Shown: positions 41,880 to 51,590, numbered from the stretch's first letter. The stretch: DNA of 64,000 nucleotides from Burkholderiaceae bacterium (GCA_030151165.1 JASLEM010000454.1:27125-91124); one strand, 5' to 3'. Numbers and translations: made by a program. The notes: generated by a model from the letters alone, not told the origin.

Positions 41880-42941
41880 CTAAATCTCCAGTTCGCGGCG
41901 TTGCGCGGCACTGGCGATGCCCAGCTCGATCAGCGCCATCACGTCGAGCGCCTCCTGCGGCGGCACGGGGTTCGGGCCTTCGAGGCGGATCGCGGCGGCG
42001 AGCTCGGCGAAGAAGGCCATGTGGGCGCCGCTCTCGAGCGAGACCTCCGTGACGATGCCCGGGCCGTCGCCGGTGCGCGTGACGAGCGTCGCGCGGCCAG
42101 GGTCGACGCCCCAGCCGGGCTGCGGCGGCCACGTCGGTCGGACGCCGGACTTCAGCGCGTCCTCCTGCGTGTCGAGGCCGTCCTTGAGGAAGCTGCCCAT
42201 CGTGCCGTGCACCGCGAAGCGCGATGCGCTCGCGGCCACGAGCATGCCGGCGTGCAGGTTCACGTGCAGGCGCTCGTAGCGCAGCTGCGCGTGGAACCAG
42301 TCGTCGGCGAGCGCGCCGTCGCGGGTGCGGTCCTGCGCGAGCGTGATGCCGAGCGGCCGGCCGAACAGCTGCAGCGCCTGGTCGACCAGGTGCGGCCCGA
42401 GGTCGTACCACAGCCCCGCGCCCGGCGCCGCGCTCTCGCGCCAGCGCGTGCGCACCTGCGGGCGAAAGCGGTCGTGGCGCGAGGTCATCTCCACCACGCG
42501 GCCGAGCGCGCCGTCGCGCAGCAAGGCCTTCAGCGTGAGGAAGTCGGCGTCCCAGCGGCGGTTGTGGAACACCGACAGCACGCGGCTGCGCTCCTTCGCC
42601 AGCGCGATCAGCTCGCGCGCCTCGCCGAGCGTCAGCGTGAACGGCTTGTCGACGACGACATGCAGTCCCGCCAGCAGCGCGGCGCGCGCGAGCGGGTGGT
42701 GCGTGTCGTTAGGCGTGGCGATGACGACGAGGTCGAGGTCGGCGCGCGCCATCAGCTCCGCGGGCGTCGCGTGCACGGCGACGTCGGGCCAGTCGGCGTG
42801 CACCTTGGCCGCGTCCGAGCTGCACACCGCGGTCAGCGCCAGCGCCGGCACCGCGGCGACCAGCGGCGCGTGGAAAGTCTTGCCCGCGTAGCCGTAGCCG
42901 ACGAGGCCGACCTTCAGCGGCGGGCGCAACGTCGCGTTCAA
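41880..42941 (-). CDS. Gfo/Idh/MocA-family oxidoreductase
   Basis: About 353 residues: Rossmann part [20 protein letters not shown], the EKP-like motif as VDKPFTLTL, and a C-terminal alpha/beta domain with [15 protein letters not shown]. Similar to YdgJ/YhhX-type enzymes, which oxidise sugars or cyclitols with NAD(P). The start is uncertain: TTG at 42941 has AGGA in front; GTG at 42968 would overlap the VOC gene by 11 bases. It follows the VOC gene closely. Confidence 0.87.
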   Translation of the reverse strand: MNATLRPPLKVGLVGYGYAGKTFHAPLVAAVPALALTAVCSSDAAKVHADWPDVAVHATPAELMARADLDLVVIATPNDTHHPLARAALLAGLHVVVDKPFTLTLGEARELIALAKERSRVLSVFHNRRWDADFLTLKALLRDGALGRVVEMTSRHDRFRPQVRTRWRESAAPGAGLWYDLGPHLVDQALQLFGRPLGITLAQDRTRDGALADDWFHAQLRYERLHVNLHAGMLVAASASRFAVHGTMGSFLKDGLDTQEDALKSGVRPTWPPQPGWGVDPGRATLVTRTGDGPGIVTEVSLESGAHMAFFAELAAAIRLEGPNPVPPQEALDVMALIELGIASAAQRRELEI

Positions 42942-42957
42942 GAGGCCGTCCTGGTCG

Positions 42958-43728
42958 TCACTTCGCACCCGACACCAGCGCGAAGGCGGCGCCCTGCGGG
43001 TCGACGGCCTGCACGATCCACATCGGGCCGGGCACTTCCATCGGGCCGTTGACGACACGCCCGCCGGCCTGCGTGATGCGGCCGATCGCGGCGTCGATGC
43101 CGTCGACGTTGAAGTAGTAGCCCCAGCCGGCGTTGGGCGACTCGGGCGGCGCCGTCATCATGCCGCCGACGGGGACGCCGTCGATCTCGAAGATCTGGTA
43201 CGTGCCCATCGGGCCCATGTCCATCGCGTCGCCCTTGGTCCAGCCGAACAGCGACGAGTAGAACGCGAACGCGGCGGGCCAGTCGCTGGCGTAGAGCTCG
43301 TGCCAGCCGATCGTGCCGGGCGCGTTCTCCGGCGGCTTGGGCGGCGGGTCGTTGCGCGCGGGCTTGAACAGCATGAAGGTCGCGCCCTGCGGATCGGCGC
43401 AGACGGCGAAACGGCCGATGCCGGGGATGTCGGCGGGCGGCTGGAGCAGCTTGCCGCCCTTGGCGAGGATCGAGGCGGCCGTCGCGTCGACGTCGTCGAC
43501 CGCCACGTACCCCGACCACACCGGCTTGCGGCCGATCGTGGCGAGTTCCGCGGGCAGCGCCATCGCGCCGGCGACCTGCGCGTCGCCGACGTGCAGCAAG
43601 GTGTACGGCTCGGGCATGCCGGCGTCCTTCGGCGTCCAGCCGACGACCCGGGCGTAGAACGCCGAGGCGGCCTGCACGTCGGTCGTCATCAGCTCGTACC
43701 AGACGAACTTCGCGTTGGGTGCGGACAT
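42958..43728 (-). CDS. Double-domain VOC-family protein
   Basis: A 256-residue protein with two tandem VOC domains. The first starts FVWYELMTTDVQAASAFYARVVGW and ends DPQGATFMLFKP; the second starts IGWHELYASDWPAAFAFYSSLFGW and ends DPQGAAFALVS. This is the build of actinobacterial and proteobacterial CFP32/27-kDa antigen-like glyoxalase proteins of unknown activity. GAGGAG stands before the ATG at 43728. Likely co-transcribed with the oxidoreductase. Confidence 0.88.
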   Translation of the reverse strand: MSAPNAKFVWYELMTTDVQAASAFYARVVGWTPKDAGMPEPYTLLHVGDAQVAGAMALPAELATIGRKPVWSGYVAVDDVDATAASILAKGGKLLQPPADIPGIGRFAVCADPQGATFMLFKPARNDPPPKPPENAPGTIGWHELYASDWPAAFAFYSSLFGWTKGDAMDMGPMGTYQIFEIDGVPVGGMMTAPPESPNAGWGYYFNVDGIDAAIGRITQAGGRVVNGPMEVPGPMWIVQAVDPQGAAFALVSGAK

Positions 43729-43896
43729 CGCTTGCTCCTCGTGCCGCGGCGCGTCGCCGGCGGCGGCACTGTCGGGCAGGCGGATTATGCAAGCGGCCGC
43801 CGCGGCGCGGAATCCCACGGCGCTGCGGTTAGAGTCGTGCCGACCGCAGGCCCGCCGCATGCCTGCAAGCTGCTCGACCATTCGTTTTCTTCGTCC

Positions 43897-45939
43897 ATGT
43901 CCCCGAACAACGCCTTGCCTTCGAACGACCCCGGTTCGTCCGCTCCCTTCCTCGCCGGCGACGGCGAGATGGCCGCGCTCATCCGCGGCTTCGACTGGCA
44001 ACGCACGCCGCTCGGCCCGCCCGACAAGTGGCGCCCGACGCTCAAGGCGATGGTGCGCATGGCGCTGACCACGCGCCACCCGATCTTCATCTTCTGGGGG
44101 CCGGAGCGCATCTGCCTCTACAACGACGCCTACCGCGCATCGCTGGGCCCCGAGAAGCATCCGTCGATGCTCGGCGCGCGCGGCGAGGACGCCTGGCCCG
44201 AGATCTGGACGACGATCGGCCCGCAGATCGACCTCGTGCTGCGCGGCGAAGGCGCGACGTGGTTCGAGAACCAGCTGCTGCCGATCATGCGGCACGGCCG
44301 CATGGAGGACGTGTACTGGACGTACTCGTACGGCCCGATCGACGACGAGGAGGCGCCGAACGGCGTCGGCGGCGCGATGGTGATCGTGACCGAGACGACC
44401 GCGCAGGTGATGGCCGAGCGGCGCGTCGCCGCCGAGAACGCGCGCTTCGTCGAGCTGTTCGAGCAGGCGCCCACGTTCATGGCCGTGCTGCGCGGCCCCG
44501 AGCACCGCTTCGAGCTCGCCAACCCGCGCTACGTGCGCCTGCTGGGGCATCGGCCCCTGATCGGCCGCAGCGTGCTCGAGGCCGTGCCGGAGTCGGCGGC
44601 GCAGGGCTACATCGCGCTGCTGGACGAGGTCTACCGCAGCGGCAAGGCATTCACGGGCGTCGGCGCACGCCTGCAGTTGCAGGCCGTGCCCGGCGGCCCG
44701 ATCGACGACGTGCTGATCGACTTCGTCTACCAGCCGATGCGCGACGCGCTCGGCGAGATCTCCGGCATCTTCGTGGAAGGCGTGGACGTGACCGAACGCC
44801 GCGAGGCCGAGGCCGCACTGCGCGACAGCGAGGAGCGCTTCCGGCTCGCGGTGCAGTCGTCCGCGCTCGGCACGTGGGACGTCGACCTCGCCGACGGCGT
44901 CATCACGCTGTCGCAGCGCGCGCTCGAGCAGTTCGACCTCGACGCGTCCGGCGTCGGCTTCGACGACGTGATGACGCGCGTGCATGAAGGCGACCGCGAG
45001 CGCGTCGGCCGCGCGATCGAGCATGCGCGCGACGCGAAGTCGAGCGGCGAATACCACATCCGCCACCGCGTGCAGCGGCGCGACGGCAGCGTGCGCTGGC
45101 TCAGCGCCACCGGCCGCGTCACGCGCATCCCGCGCGCGGGCGGCAGCGTGCAGGAGCGCTTCGTCGGCGTGCTCGCCGACATCACCGAGCAGCAGCAACT
45201 GCTGGACATGCTGCGCGAGGCCGACCGCCGCAAGGACGAGTTCCTCGCCACGCTCGCCCACGAGCTGCGCAACCCGCTCGCACCGGTCCGCACCGCGGCG
45301 CACATGCTCGCGATGCCCAACATCTCCGCCGAGCGCCTGGCCTGGTGCAGCGACATGATCCGGCGCCAGACGGCGACGATGGCGCTGCTGCTCGACGACC
45401 TGCTGGAGGTGTCGCGCATCTCCAGCGGCCGGCTCGAGCTGCGCTGGGCCGCGGCCGACGTGCGCGCGATGGTCAAGACCGCGATCGAGACCGCGCAGCC
45501 GGTGATCGACGCGAAGCACCACGCGCTGGAGCTCGTGGTCACCGACCCGCTGCCCGAGGTGCACGCCGACGCGCTGCGCGTCTCGCAGATCCTCACCAAC
45601 CTGCTGACCAACGCCGCGAAGTACACCGACCCGCACGGCCACCTGCGGCTGGAAGTGCGCGCGGCCGCGGATCGCGTGCTGTTCGACGTCGTCGACGACG
45701 GCATCGGCCTCGCGCCCGACATGCTGCACGTCATCTTCGAGATGTTCCACCAGGTCAAGGGCGCGCGCGACCGCGCCCAGGGCGGCCTCGGCATCGGGCT
45801 CTCGCTGTCGCAGGGCCTGGCCGCGCTGCACGGCGGCCGCGTCGAGGCGTTCAGCGACGGCGTCGGCAAGGGCTCGACGTTCCGGCTGACGCTGCCGGTC
45901 AATTCGGACACCGGCTCGACGGAGTTCGAGGGCCGCTGA
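43897..45939 (+). CDS. Soluble multi-PAS histidine kinase
   Basis: A 680-residue protein without membrane segments. N-terminal PAS-like domain beginning FDWQRTPLGPPDKWRPTLK, a second PAS (FVELFEQAPTFMAVLRGPEHRFELA), a third (FRLAVQSSALGTWDVDLADG), then the H-box LAHELRNPLAPVRTAAHML (H455), N-box (QILTNLLTNAAKYTD), DDGIGL and GGLGIGLSLSQ. It senses a cytoplasmic signal; no partner regulator is adjacent. The start at 43897 (MSPNNALPS) begins the likely reading; there is no strong ribosome site. Confidence 0.87.
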   Translation: MSPNNALPSNDPGSSAPFLAGDGEMAALIRGFDWQRTPLGPPDKWRPTLKAMVRMALTTRHPIFIFWGPERICLYNDAYRASLGPEKHPSMLGARGEDAWPEIWTTIGPQIDLVLRGEGATWFENQLLPIMRHGRMEDVYWTYSYGPIDDEEAPNGVGGAMVIVTETTAQVMAERRVAAENARFVELFEQAPTFMAVLRGPEHRFELANPRYVRLLGHRPLIGRSVLEAVPESAAQGYIALLDEVYRSGKAFTGVGARLQLQAVPGGPIDDVLIDFVYQPMRDALGEISGIFVEGVDVTERREAEAALRDSEERFRLAVQSSALGTWDVDLADGVITLSQRALEQFDLDASGVGFDDVMTRVHEGDRERVGRAIEHARDAKSSGEYHIRHRVQRRDGSVRWLSATGRVTRIPRAGGSVQERFVGVLADITEQQQLLDMLREADRRKDEFLATLAHELRNPLAPVRTAAHMLAMPNISAERLAWCSDMIRRQTATMALLLDDLLEVSRISSGRLELRWAAADVRAMVKTAIETAQPVIDAKHHALELVVTDPLPEVHADALRVSQILTNLLTNAAKYTDPHGHLRLEVRAAADRVLFDVVDDGIGLAPDMLHVIFEMFHQVKGARDRAQGGLGIGLSLSQGLAALHGGRVEAFSDGVGKGSTFRLTLPVNSDTGSTEFEGR

Positions 45940-46073
45940 GGCGCATACCCTCGGCCGTATGAGGCCAGGGTCGCGCCGTCATGTGACGCGGCAATGACGG
46001 CTTCGTGTCGTCGAGGGAAAGCCCGCCTCCCAGGTTGCCCGCCGTTACACCCCATAGGGTATCCCTGGGTCTG

Positions 46074-46102
46074 GAGTCACGCGTTCGTCACGGCGTCGTC
46101 AT
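46074..46102 (+). promoter_or_regulatory. Triple Pho box before the exeM-type nuclease
   Basis: GTCAC at 46076, GTCAC at 46087 and GTCAT at 46098, all 11 bp apart. A weak -10 (GACACT) follows. The nuclease starts at 46154. A further pair in the opposite orientation (GTCAT-N6-GTCAC, 45998-45983) lies 80 bases upstream with no gene to serve. Confidence 0.75.
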
Positions 46103-46153
46103 GCGGCGCCAAGACACTCCCGCCGGACTTCAAACCACCCACAAGGATCTCCC

Positions 46154-49060
46154 ATGCATCGGGCCAACCCCCTGCGTCTTTCCGCGACCGCGCGCGCCAC
46201 CCTCGCGCTGCTGGCCGCCGCGGCCGCCCCCGCTTTCGCCTCGACCCAAGGCGTCGTCATCAGCCAGGTCTTCGGCGGCAACGGCAACACGTTCGCCTCG
46301 GACTACGTCGAGCTGTTCAACGCCGGCGCGAGCGCGGTCTCGATCTCGGGCTGGTCGATCCAGTACGCGAGCGCCACCGGCACCGGCACGTTCGCGGGCA
46401 ACGGCGTGGTCGCCCTGAACGGCGTGCTGCAACCCGGCCAGTACTACCTCGTGAAGATGGCCACGACGACCGGCACCGCGCTGCCGACGGCCGACGCCAC
46501 CGGCACGATCAACCTCTCGTCGTCCGCCGGCAAGGTGGTGCTCGCCAACGTCGCGACCGGACTCGCGTGCAACGGCAGCACGGCCTCGCCCTGCACGACG
46601 CAGGCGGCGCAGATCGTCGACCTCGTCGGCTACGGCACCGCCAACTACGCCGAAGGCACGGCCGCGCCCGCGCTGACCGGCACCACCGCGCTGCTGCGCG
46701 CCGCCAACGGCTGCACCGACACCAACAACAACGCGACCGACTTCGCGACCGGCACGCCGGCACCGCGCAGCTCCGCGTCGCCGCTCGCCGCCTGCAACGG
46801 CACCGGCGGCGGCGGCGGTGGCGGCAACCCGCCCCCGCCCACCGGCACGCCGGCCGCGATCTACCAGATCCAGGGCAGCGGCGCGACGAGCCCCTACGTC
46901 GGCCAGCTCGTGACCACGCAAGGCGTCGTCACCAAGGTCAACAGCAACGGCTTCTTCCTGCAGGACCTGACCGGCGACGGCAACCCGCTGACGTCCGACG
47001 GCATCTTCGTCTTCACCGGCAGCACGCCGACCCCGGTCGCGGGCCAGCTCCTCACGCTGACGGCGACCGTCGCCGAGTTCAACACCGGCGCCGCGACCAA
47101 CACGGACACCGCCGCCCACACCGTCACCGAGCTGACGAACCCGACCGGCATCACGGTCAACGGCACCGGCTACACGATCGCCCCGACGCTGGTTCAGTTC
47201 CCGCTGCCGACGCAGGACACGATGGAGCGCTACGAAGGCATGCTCGTGACGCTGCAAGGCCCGCTGACCGTGCAGCAGAACTACTTCCTCGGCCGCTTCG
47301 GCGAGATGACCCTCGGTGCCGGCGGACGCCTGCAGACGCCGACGAACCTCTATCGCCCGGGCGCCGACGCCAACGCGCTGAACGTCGACAACATCCGCCG
47401 CTCGATCGTGCTGGACGACGGCAGCACCGCGCAGAACCCGAACCCCACCCCGTATCTGGCCGCGGACAACACCGTGCGCGCCGGCGACACCGTGCAGCAG
47501 ATCACCGGCGTGATCGACTACGGCCTCACGACCTCGGCCAACACCGATCCGGGCTCGTACAAGATCCACCCGACGACCGCCGTGAGCTTCACGCGCTCGA
47601 ACCCGCGCACGACGATGGCGGACTACGTCGGCGGCAACGTCCGCGTCGGCAGCGCCAACATCGAGAACTTCTTCACCACGCTCGACGACGGCACCAACCT
47701 GTGCCCGCCGTCGAACACCGCCGACGACTGCCGCGGCGCGAACAGCGCGCTCGAGTTCACGCGCCAGCGCACGAAGGTCGTCGAGGAGCTCGTCGGCCTG
47801 AACGCCGACGCGGTCGCGCTGATGGAGCTGCAGAACAACGGCAACGTCGCGATCCAGAACCTCGTCGACGCGCTCAACGCGCGCCTCGGCGCCAACGTGT
47901 ATGCGCGCGTCCCGTTCGCGGCGACCGGCGGCGGCACCGACGCGATCCAGGTCGGCATGATCTACAAGCCGGCGAAGCTCTCGCTGGCCGGCGCCGCGCT
48001 CAGCGACACCGCCGCGATCAACAACCGCGCGCCGATGGCCCAGACCTTCCAGCTGGCCAACGGCGAGAAGTTCAACCTGATCGCCAACCACCTGAAGTCC
48101 AAGGGCTGCGGCGACTTCCAGGCCGGCCCCGGCGACACCGACCAGGGCGACCTGCAAGGCTGCTTCAACGCCCGCCGCGTGCAGCAGGCCGACGAACTGC
48201 GCGCCTTCACGGCACGCCTGCAGTCGTCCAGCGGCGTGAACGACACGCTGCTCGTCGGCGATTTCAACGCCTATGCCAAGGAAGACCCGATCGCCGACCT
48301 GACCAGCAACGGTTTCGTCGACCAGATCGCGCGCTTCAACACGTTCGGCTACTCGTACGTGTTCAACGGCACGTCGGGGCGCCTCGACCAGGCGATCGCC
48401 AACAACACGCTGTCGGCCAAGGTGACGGGTGCGCTCGAGTGGCACATCAACGCCGACGAGCCGCTGGTGATCGACTACAACCTGGAGTTCAAGCAGCCGG
48501 CCTGCCCGACCTGCAACCCGGACTACTACACCCCCACCCCGTATCGCGCATCCGACCATGACCCGATCGTCGTCGGCCTGAACCTGGTGCACGCGATCAC
48601 CGGCACGGCCGGCCGCGACACCATCGTCGGCACCCCGGGCGACGACGTCATCACCGGCGGCGCCGGCGCGGACACGCTCACCGGCAACGGCGGCAGCGAC
48701 ACCTTCGTCTACACGTCGATGCGCGACGCGGCCGACGTCATCACGGACTTCACGCCCGCCGACGACCGCCTCGACCTGAGCGCGCTGCTGACCAGCATCG
48801 GCGCGTCGCCGGCCACGGCGATCGCCAACGGCGTCGTCACGCTCGTCGCGTCGGGCACCAGCACGATCGTGATGATCGACACCGACGGCAGCGCCGGCCC
48901 GGCCGTCGCGCGTCCGCTCGTGACGCTGCTGAACGTGTCGCCGTCCGCCATCGACATGGTGCGCGACTTCGGCCTCGGCACGCCCGCGCAGACCAACGCG
49001 ATCAAGCGCGCGGCCGCACTGGCCAAGACCGCGGCGCTGATCAAGAAGAAGACCCACTGA
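46154..49060 (+). CDS. Secreted ExeM/NucH-type endonuclease with calcium-binding repeats
   Basis: A 968-residue exported protein: signal peptide (LLAAAAAPAFAS), lamin-tail-like domain (VVISQVFGGNGNTFASDYVELFN), a Gly8 linker near 217-224, an OB-fold domain (IYQIQGSGATSPYVGQLV), then an endonuclease/exonuclease/phosphatase domain from about residue 496 (RVGSANIENFF) with LVGDFNAYAKEDP and the catalytic end ASDHDPIVVGL. Near residue 813 come RTX-like calcium repeats (GTPGDDVITGGAGADTL). ExeM nucleases split extracellular DNA. With the triple Pho box, the likely job is to win phosphate from DNA. Confidence 0.88.
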   Translation: MHRANPLRLSATARATLALLAAAAAPAFASTQGVVISQVFGGNGNTFASDYVELFNAGASAVSISGWSIQYASATGTGTFAGNGVVALNGVLQPGQYYLVKMATTTGTALPTADATGTINLSSSAGKVVLANVATGLACNGSTASPCTTQAAQIVDLVGYGTANYAEGTAAPALTGTTALLRAANGCTDTNNNATDFATGTPAPRSSASPLAACNGTGGGGGGGNPPPPTGTPAAIYQIQGSGATSPYVGQLVTTQGVVTKVNSNGFFLQDLTGDGNPLTSDGIFVFTGSTPTPVAGQLLTLTATVAEFNTGAATNTDTAAHTVTELTNPTGITVNGTGYTIAPTLVQFPLPTQDTMERYEGMLVTLQGPLTVQQNYFLGRFGEMTLGAGGRLQTPTNLYRPGADANALNVDNIRRSIVLDDGSTAQNPNPTPYLAADNTVRAGDTVQQITGVIDYGLTTSANTDPGSYKIHPTTAVSFTRSNPRTTMADYVGGNVRVGSANIENFFTTLDDGTNLCPPSNTADDCRGANSALEFTRQRTKVVEELVGLNADAVALMELQNNGNVAIQNLVDALNARLGANVYARVPFAATGGGTDAIQVGMIYKPAKLSLAGAALSDTAAINNRAPMAQTFQLANGEKFNLIANHLKSKGCGDFQAGPGDTDQGDLQGCFNARRVQQADELRAFTARLQSSSGVNDTLLVGDFNAYAKEDPIADLTSNGFVDQIARFNTFGYSYVFNGTSGRLDQAIANNTLSAKVTGALEWHINADEPLVIDYNLEFKQPACPTCNPDYYTPTPYRASDHDPIVVGLNLVHAITGTAGRDTIVGTPGDDVITGGAGADTLTGNGGSDTFVYTSMRDAADVITDFTPADDRLDLSALLTSIGASPATAIANGVVTLVASGTSTIVMIDTDGSAGPAVARPLVTLLNVSPSAIDMVRDFGLGTPAQTNAIKRAAALAKTAALIKKKTH

Positions 49061-49074
49061 ACCCCGGAACCGAC

Positions 49075-49836
49075 ATGAACCAACAACGCTTCACCTCCCC
49101 CGCGCTGCGCGCCGCGCTGTCCGCCGTCGGCCTCGCCGCCGCGGCGCTGCTGTCGACGTCCGCGCACGCGCAGGTCGTCAACGGCAACTTCTCGAACGGC
49201 CTCGCGGGCTGGTCGACCGCCGGCGACGCGTCGGCGCAGGCCGCCAACGCGAACGACCCGACGCACCTGTGGCTCACCACCGCGTCGACCGACTACCAGG
49301 ACGACTTCGACAGCGGCCTGGCCGCCGGCGCGCGCAACGCATCCGGTACCCCGGCCACGTATACGGGCGCACCGGGCGGGCTTGAGGACTTCGCCGGCGT
49401 GGCGCTCGGCGCGTTCGACGATCCGGTCAACGGTGCCGCCTACGAAGGCTCGGGCGCGCAGCAGACCTTCACGGCCGCGGCCGCCGGCACGCTGTCGTTC
49501 CGCTTCGACTTCGGCACGCTCGACCCGCGCGCCGACGCCGCCTTCGTCGTCATCGACGGCCAGGTCTTCACGCTCGCCACGTCGGCCGGCGCGACCCTGC
49601 CCGGCACCGACGGCAACGCGACGCACACCGGCTGGACCTCGTTCTCGCAGGCGATCGGCGCGGGCGCGCACACCGTGACCTTCGGCGTCGTCGACATCGG
49701 CGACTACGACGACACGTCGACGCTCGCCGTCTCCGGCGTCAACGTCGCGAGCGCGGTGCCCGAGTCGTCGTCGATGGCGCTGATGCTGGCCGGCCTCGGC
49801 CTGCTGGGCGTCGCCGCGCGCCGCCGCAAGGCCTGA
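49075..49836 (+). CDS. PEP-CTERM surface protein
   Basis: A 253-residue protein with a signal peptide ending in SAHAQ, a beta-sandwich beginning VVNGNFSNGLAGWST (carbohydrate-binding-like), and a C-terminal sorting signal: VPES, a hydrophobic helix (MALMLAGLGLLGVAA) and RRRKA. The VPES replaces the usual VPEP, a known variant. PEP-CTERM proteins are processed by an exosortase, which must be coded elsewhere. It begins 15 bases after the nuclease and probably shares its Pho control. Confidence 0.85.
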   Translation: MNQQRFTSPALRAALSAVGLAAAALLSTSAHAQVVNGNFSNGLAGWSTAGDASAQAANANDPTHLWLTTASTDYQDDFDSGLAAGARNASGTPATYTGAPGGLEDFAGVALGAFDDPVNGAAYEGSGAQQTFTAAAAGTLSFRFDFGTLDPRADAAFVVIDGQVFTLATSAGATLPGTDGNATHTGWTSFSQAIGAGAHTVTFGVVDIGDYDDTSTLAVSGVNVASAVPESSSMALMLAGLGLLGVAARRRKA

Positions 49837-49905
49837 GCGCCGCCGGGTTCGGGGACGACGGCCGCCCGGCTGTCAACCCCCAACCCGCGAAGGCCGGCCC
49901 CGAAT

Positions 49906-49942
49906 GTTTTCCACAGCGTCTGGGGACAAGCCTGTGGAAAAC
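49906..49942. terminator. Inverted repeat with T-run; arms contain DnaA-box-like sequence
   Basis: GTTTTCCACAG and CTGTGGAAAAC form a perfect 11-bp stem around 15 bases. GGCGGGGC and a run of six T follow (to about 49956), so it may end transcription of the nuclease unit. Each arm holds TTTTCCACA, one base from the DnaA-box consensus. The rest of the gap 49837-50126 has a single GTCAC-N6-GTCGC pair (50010-50025) without a matching gene. Confidence 0.45.
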
Positions 49943-50126
49943 GGCGGGGCTTTTTTGCGCGACCCGCCAAACTCGGCCTTTTCCGCTGGATTGCCCGGGA
50001 ACGAGGCATGTCACGCGAATGTCGCATTCGGATACGACCACTGACAGCGCGGTGTCTCGAACGTGACAGGGTTGTCGATACTGTCGAGTTCCCGGTGTGA
50101 CGCGGGCTGCACAACGCCCGCGGCGC

Positions 50127-50780
50127 TCACGCCCTCACCTTGCGGAACGTGATGTTGATGCGGTGCGCGCCGGCGAACGGATGCTCGCCGTCCTTCAGCG
50201 GCAGGATGCCGTGGAAGCGCAGGCGCGACGGCCCGCCCCACACGACGACGTCGCCGTGGTGCAGCGGCACGCGCCGCGCCTTGTCGCCGCGCTCGAGCCC
50301 GCCCCACGCGAACACCGCCGGCAGGCCCAGCGACACCGAGACGATCGGCGCCGCGAGGTCGAGCTCGTCGCGATCCTGGTGCATCGACAGCTTCGCGCCC
50401 GGCGCGTAGCGGTTGACGAGGCAGGCGTCCGGCACGAAGCCGTCGTAGCCCGCGTGCGCGGCCGCGTCCCGCGCGAGCGCGCTGAACGCATCGGGCAGCG
50501 CGGGCCACGGCCGGCCCGACTCGGGGTCGACGGGGTCGTAGCGATAGCCGCGCCGGTCCGATACCCACCCCAGTTCCCCGCAGTTGGTCATCGCGACCGA
50601 CATGCGGAAGCCGCCCGGCGTGACCAGGTGACGGAACGGTGCCGATGCCGTGACGGCGGCGAGCGCGTCGGACAGCGCCTCCGCGCGCGCCGTCGCGAAG
50701 CCGCGCAGCACGACGGCGCCGGGGTCGAGCGCCTCGTCCGCCAGATCGGGCACGTGGTCGGCGAAGAGATCGAGCGTCAT
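50127..50780 (-). CDS. alkB: Alpha-ketoglutarate-dependent DNA dealkylase AlkB
   Basis: A 217-residue protein, the length of E. coli AlkB (216). The Fe(II) ligands are HQD (H134, D136) and H190 (RLRFHGI); the ketoglutarate arginines are R207 and R213 in HRINITFRK. NRYAPGAKLSMHQD is the family signature. It removes methyl groups from 1-methyladenine and 3-methylcytosine. No ada gene is adjacent; the neighbour is the ExoIII gene, 40 bases upstream, so a two-gene DNA-repair unit is likely. Confidence 0.93.
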   Translation of the reverse strand: MTLDLFADHVPDLADEALDPGAVVLRGFATARAEALSDALAAVTASAPFRHLVTPGGFRMSVAMTNCGELGWVSDRRGYRYDPVDPESGRPWPALPDAFSALARDAAAHAGYDGFVPDACLVNRYAPGAKLSMHQDRDELDLAAPIVSVSLGLPAVFAWGGLERGDKARRVPLHHGDVVVWGGPSRLRFHGILPLKDGEHPFAGAHRINITFRKVRA

Positions 50781-50819
50781 CGCGTCATTTCAGCACGGCC
50801 CGCGTCGCCGGCGTGCGCG

Positions 50820-51590
50820 TCAGGCCAGCGCGATCCAGGTCGGCGCGTGGTCGCTCGCGCGCTCCTTGCCGCGTTCCGCGCGGTCGACGTTGGCGTCCAC
50901 GAGATGCGGCGCGACGCCCGGCGACAGCAGCAGGTGGTCGATGCGCAGCCCCGCGTTGCGCGGCCAGCGGTTGCGCAGGTAGTCCCAGAACGTGTAGATG
51001 CGCTCGTCGGGATGGCGCGCGCGGATCGCGTCGGTCCAGCCCTGCTTCAGCAGGCGCGCGTAGGCGGCACGGCTCTCGGGTTGCAGCAAGGCGTCGTTCA
51101 GCCACGAGCGCGTGTCGTAGATGTCGAAGTCGGTCGGGACGACGTTGTAGTCGCCGGCCAGCACCACCGGCTCGCCGGACTTCAGCAAGCCCTGCGCATG
51201 CTGCAGGAAGCGCTCGAACCACGCGAGCTTGTAGTCGAACTTCGGCCCCGGCTGCGGGTTGCCGTTCGGCAGGTACAGCGAGGCGACGACGAGCCCGTCG
51301 ACCTCGGCCTCGATGTAGCGGCTGTGCGTGTCGTCGACCCCGCCCGGCAAGGTGTTCATCCGCAGCGCGGGCGTCGCGTCGAGCGCGAGGATCGCCACGC
51401 CGTTCCACGCCTTCTGGCCCGCCCACACGGCGCCGTAGCCGGCCTCGTGGATCGCGTCGATCGGGAAGGTCTCGTTCGAGGTCTTGAGCTCCTGCAGGCA
51501 GGCGACGTCGGGCCGCGTCTCGTCCAGCCACTCGAGCAGGCGCGGCAGCCGGGCGGTGATGCCGTTGACGTTGTAGGTGGCGATCTTCAT
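50820..51590 (-). CDS. xthA: Exodeoxyribonuclease III
   Basis: A 256-residue AP endonuclease of the ExoIII family: KIATYNVNGI (start), LQELKTSNETFP, GDYNVVPTDFDIYD, LRIDHLLLSP and the C-terminal SDHAPTWIAL with the catalytic His. It cuts abasic sites in base-excision repair. MKIATYNVNG at 51590 is the usual start; MNAM at 51599 is possible. It stands before alkB on the same strand. Confidence 0.92.
   Translation of the reverse strand: MKIATYNVNGITARLPRLLEWLDETRPDVACLQELKTSNETFPIDAIHEAGYGAVWAGQKAWNGVAILALDATPALRMNTLPGGVDDTHSRYIEAEVDGLVVASLYLPNGNPQPGPKFDYKLAWFERFLQHAQGLLKSGEPVVLAGDYNVVPTDFDIYDTRSWLNDALLQPESRAAYARLLKQGWTDAIRARHPDERIYTFWDYLRNRWPRNAGLRIDHLLLSPGVAPHLVDANVDRAERGKERASDHAPTWIALA

Noticed and set aside
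50008..50025. Pho promoter in the gap before alkB
   Set aside because: One half-site is GTCGC, and no plus-strand gene follows; alkB lies on the other strand.
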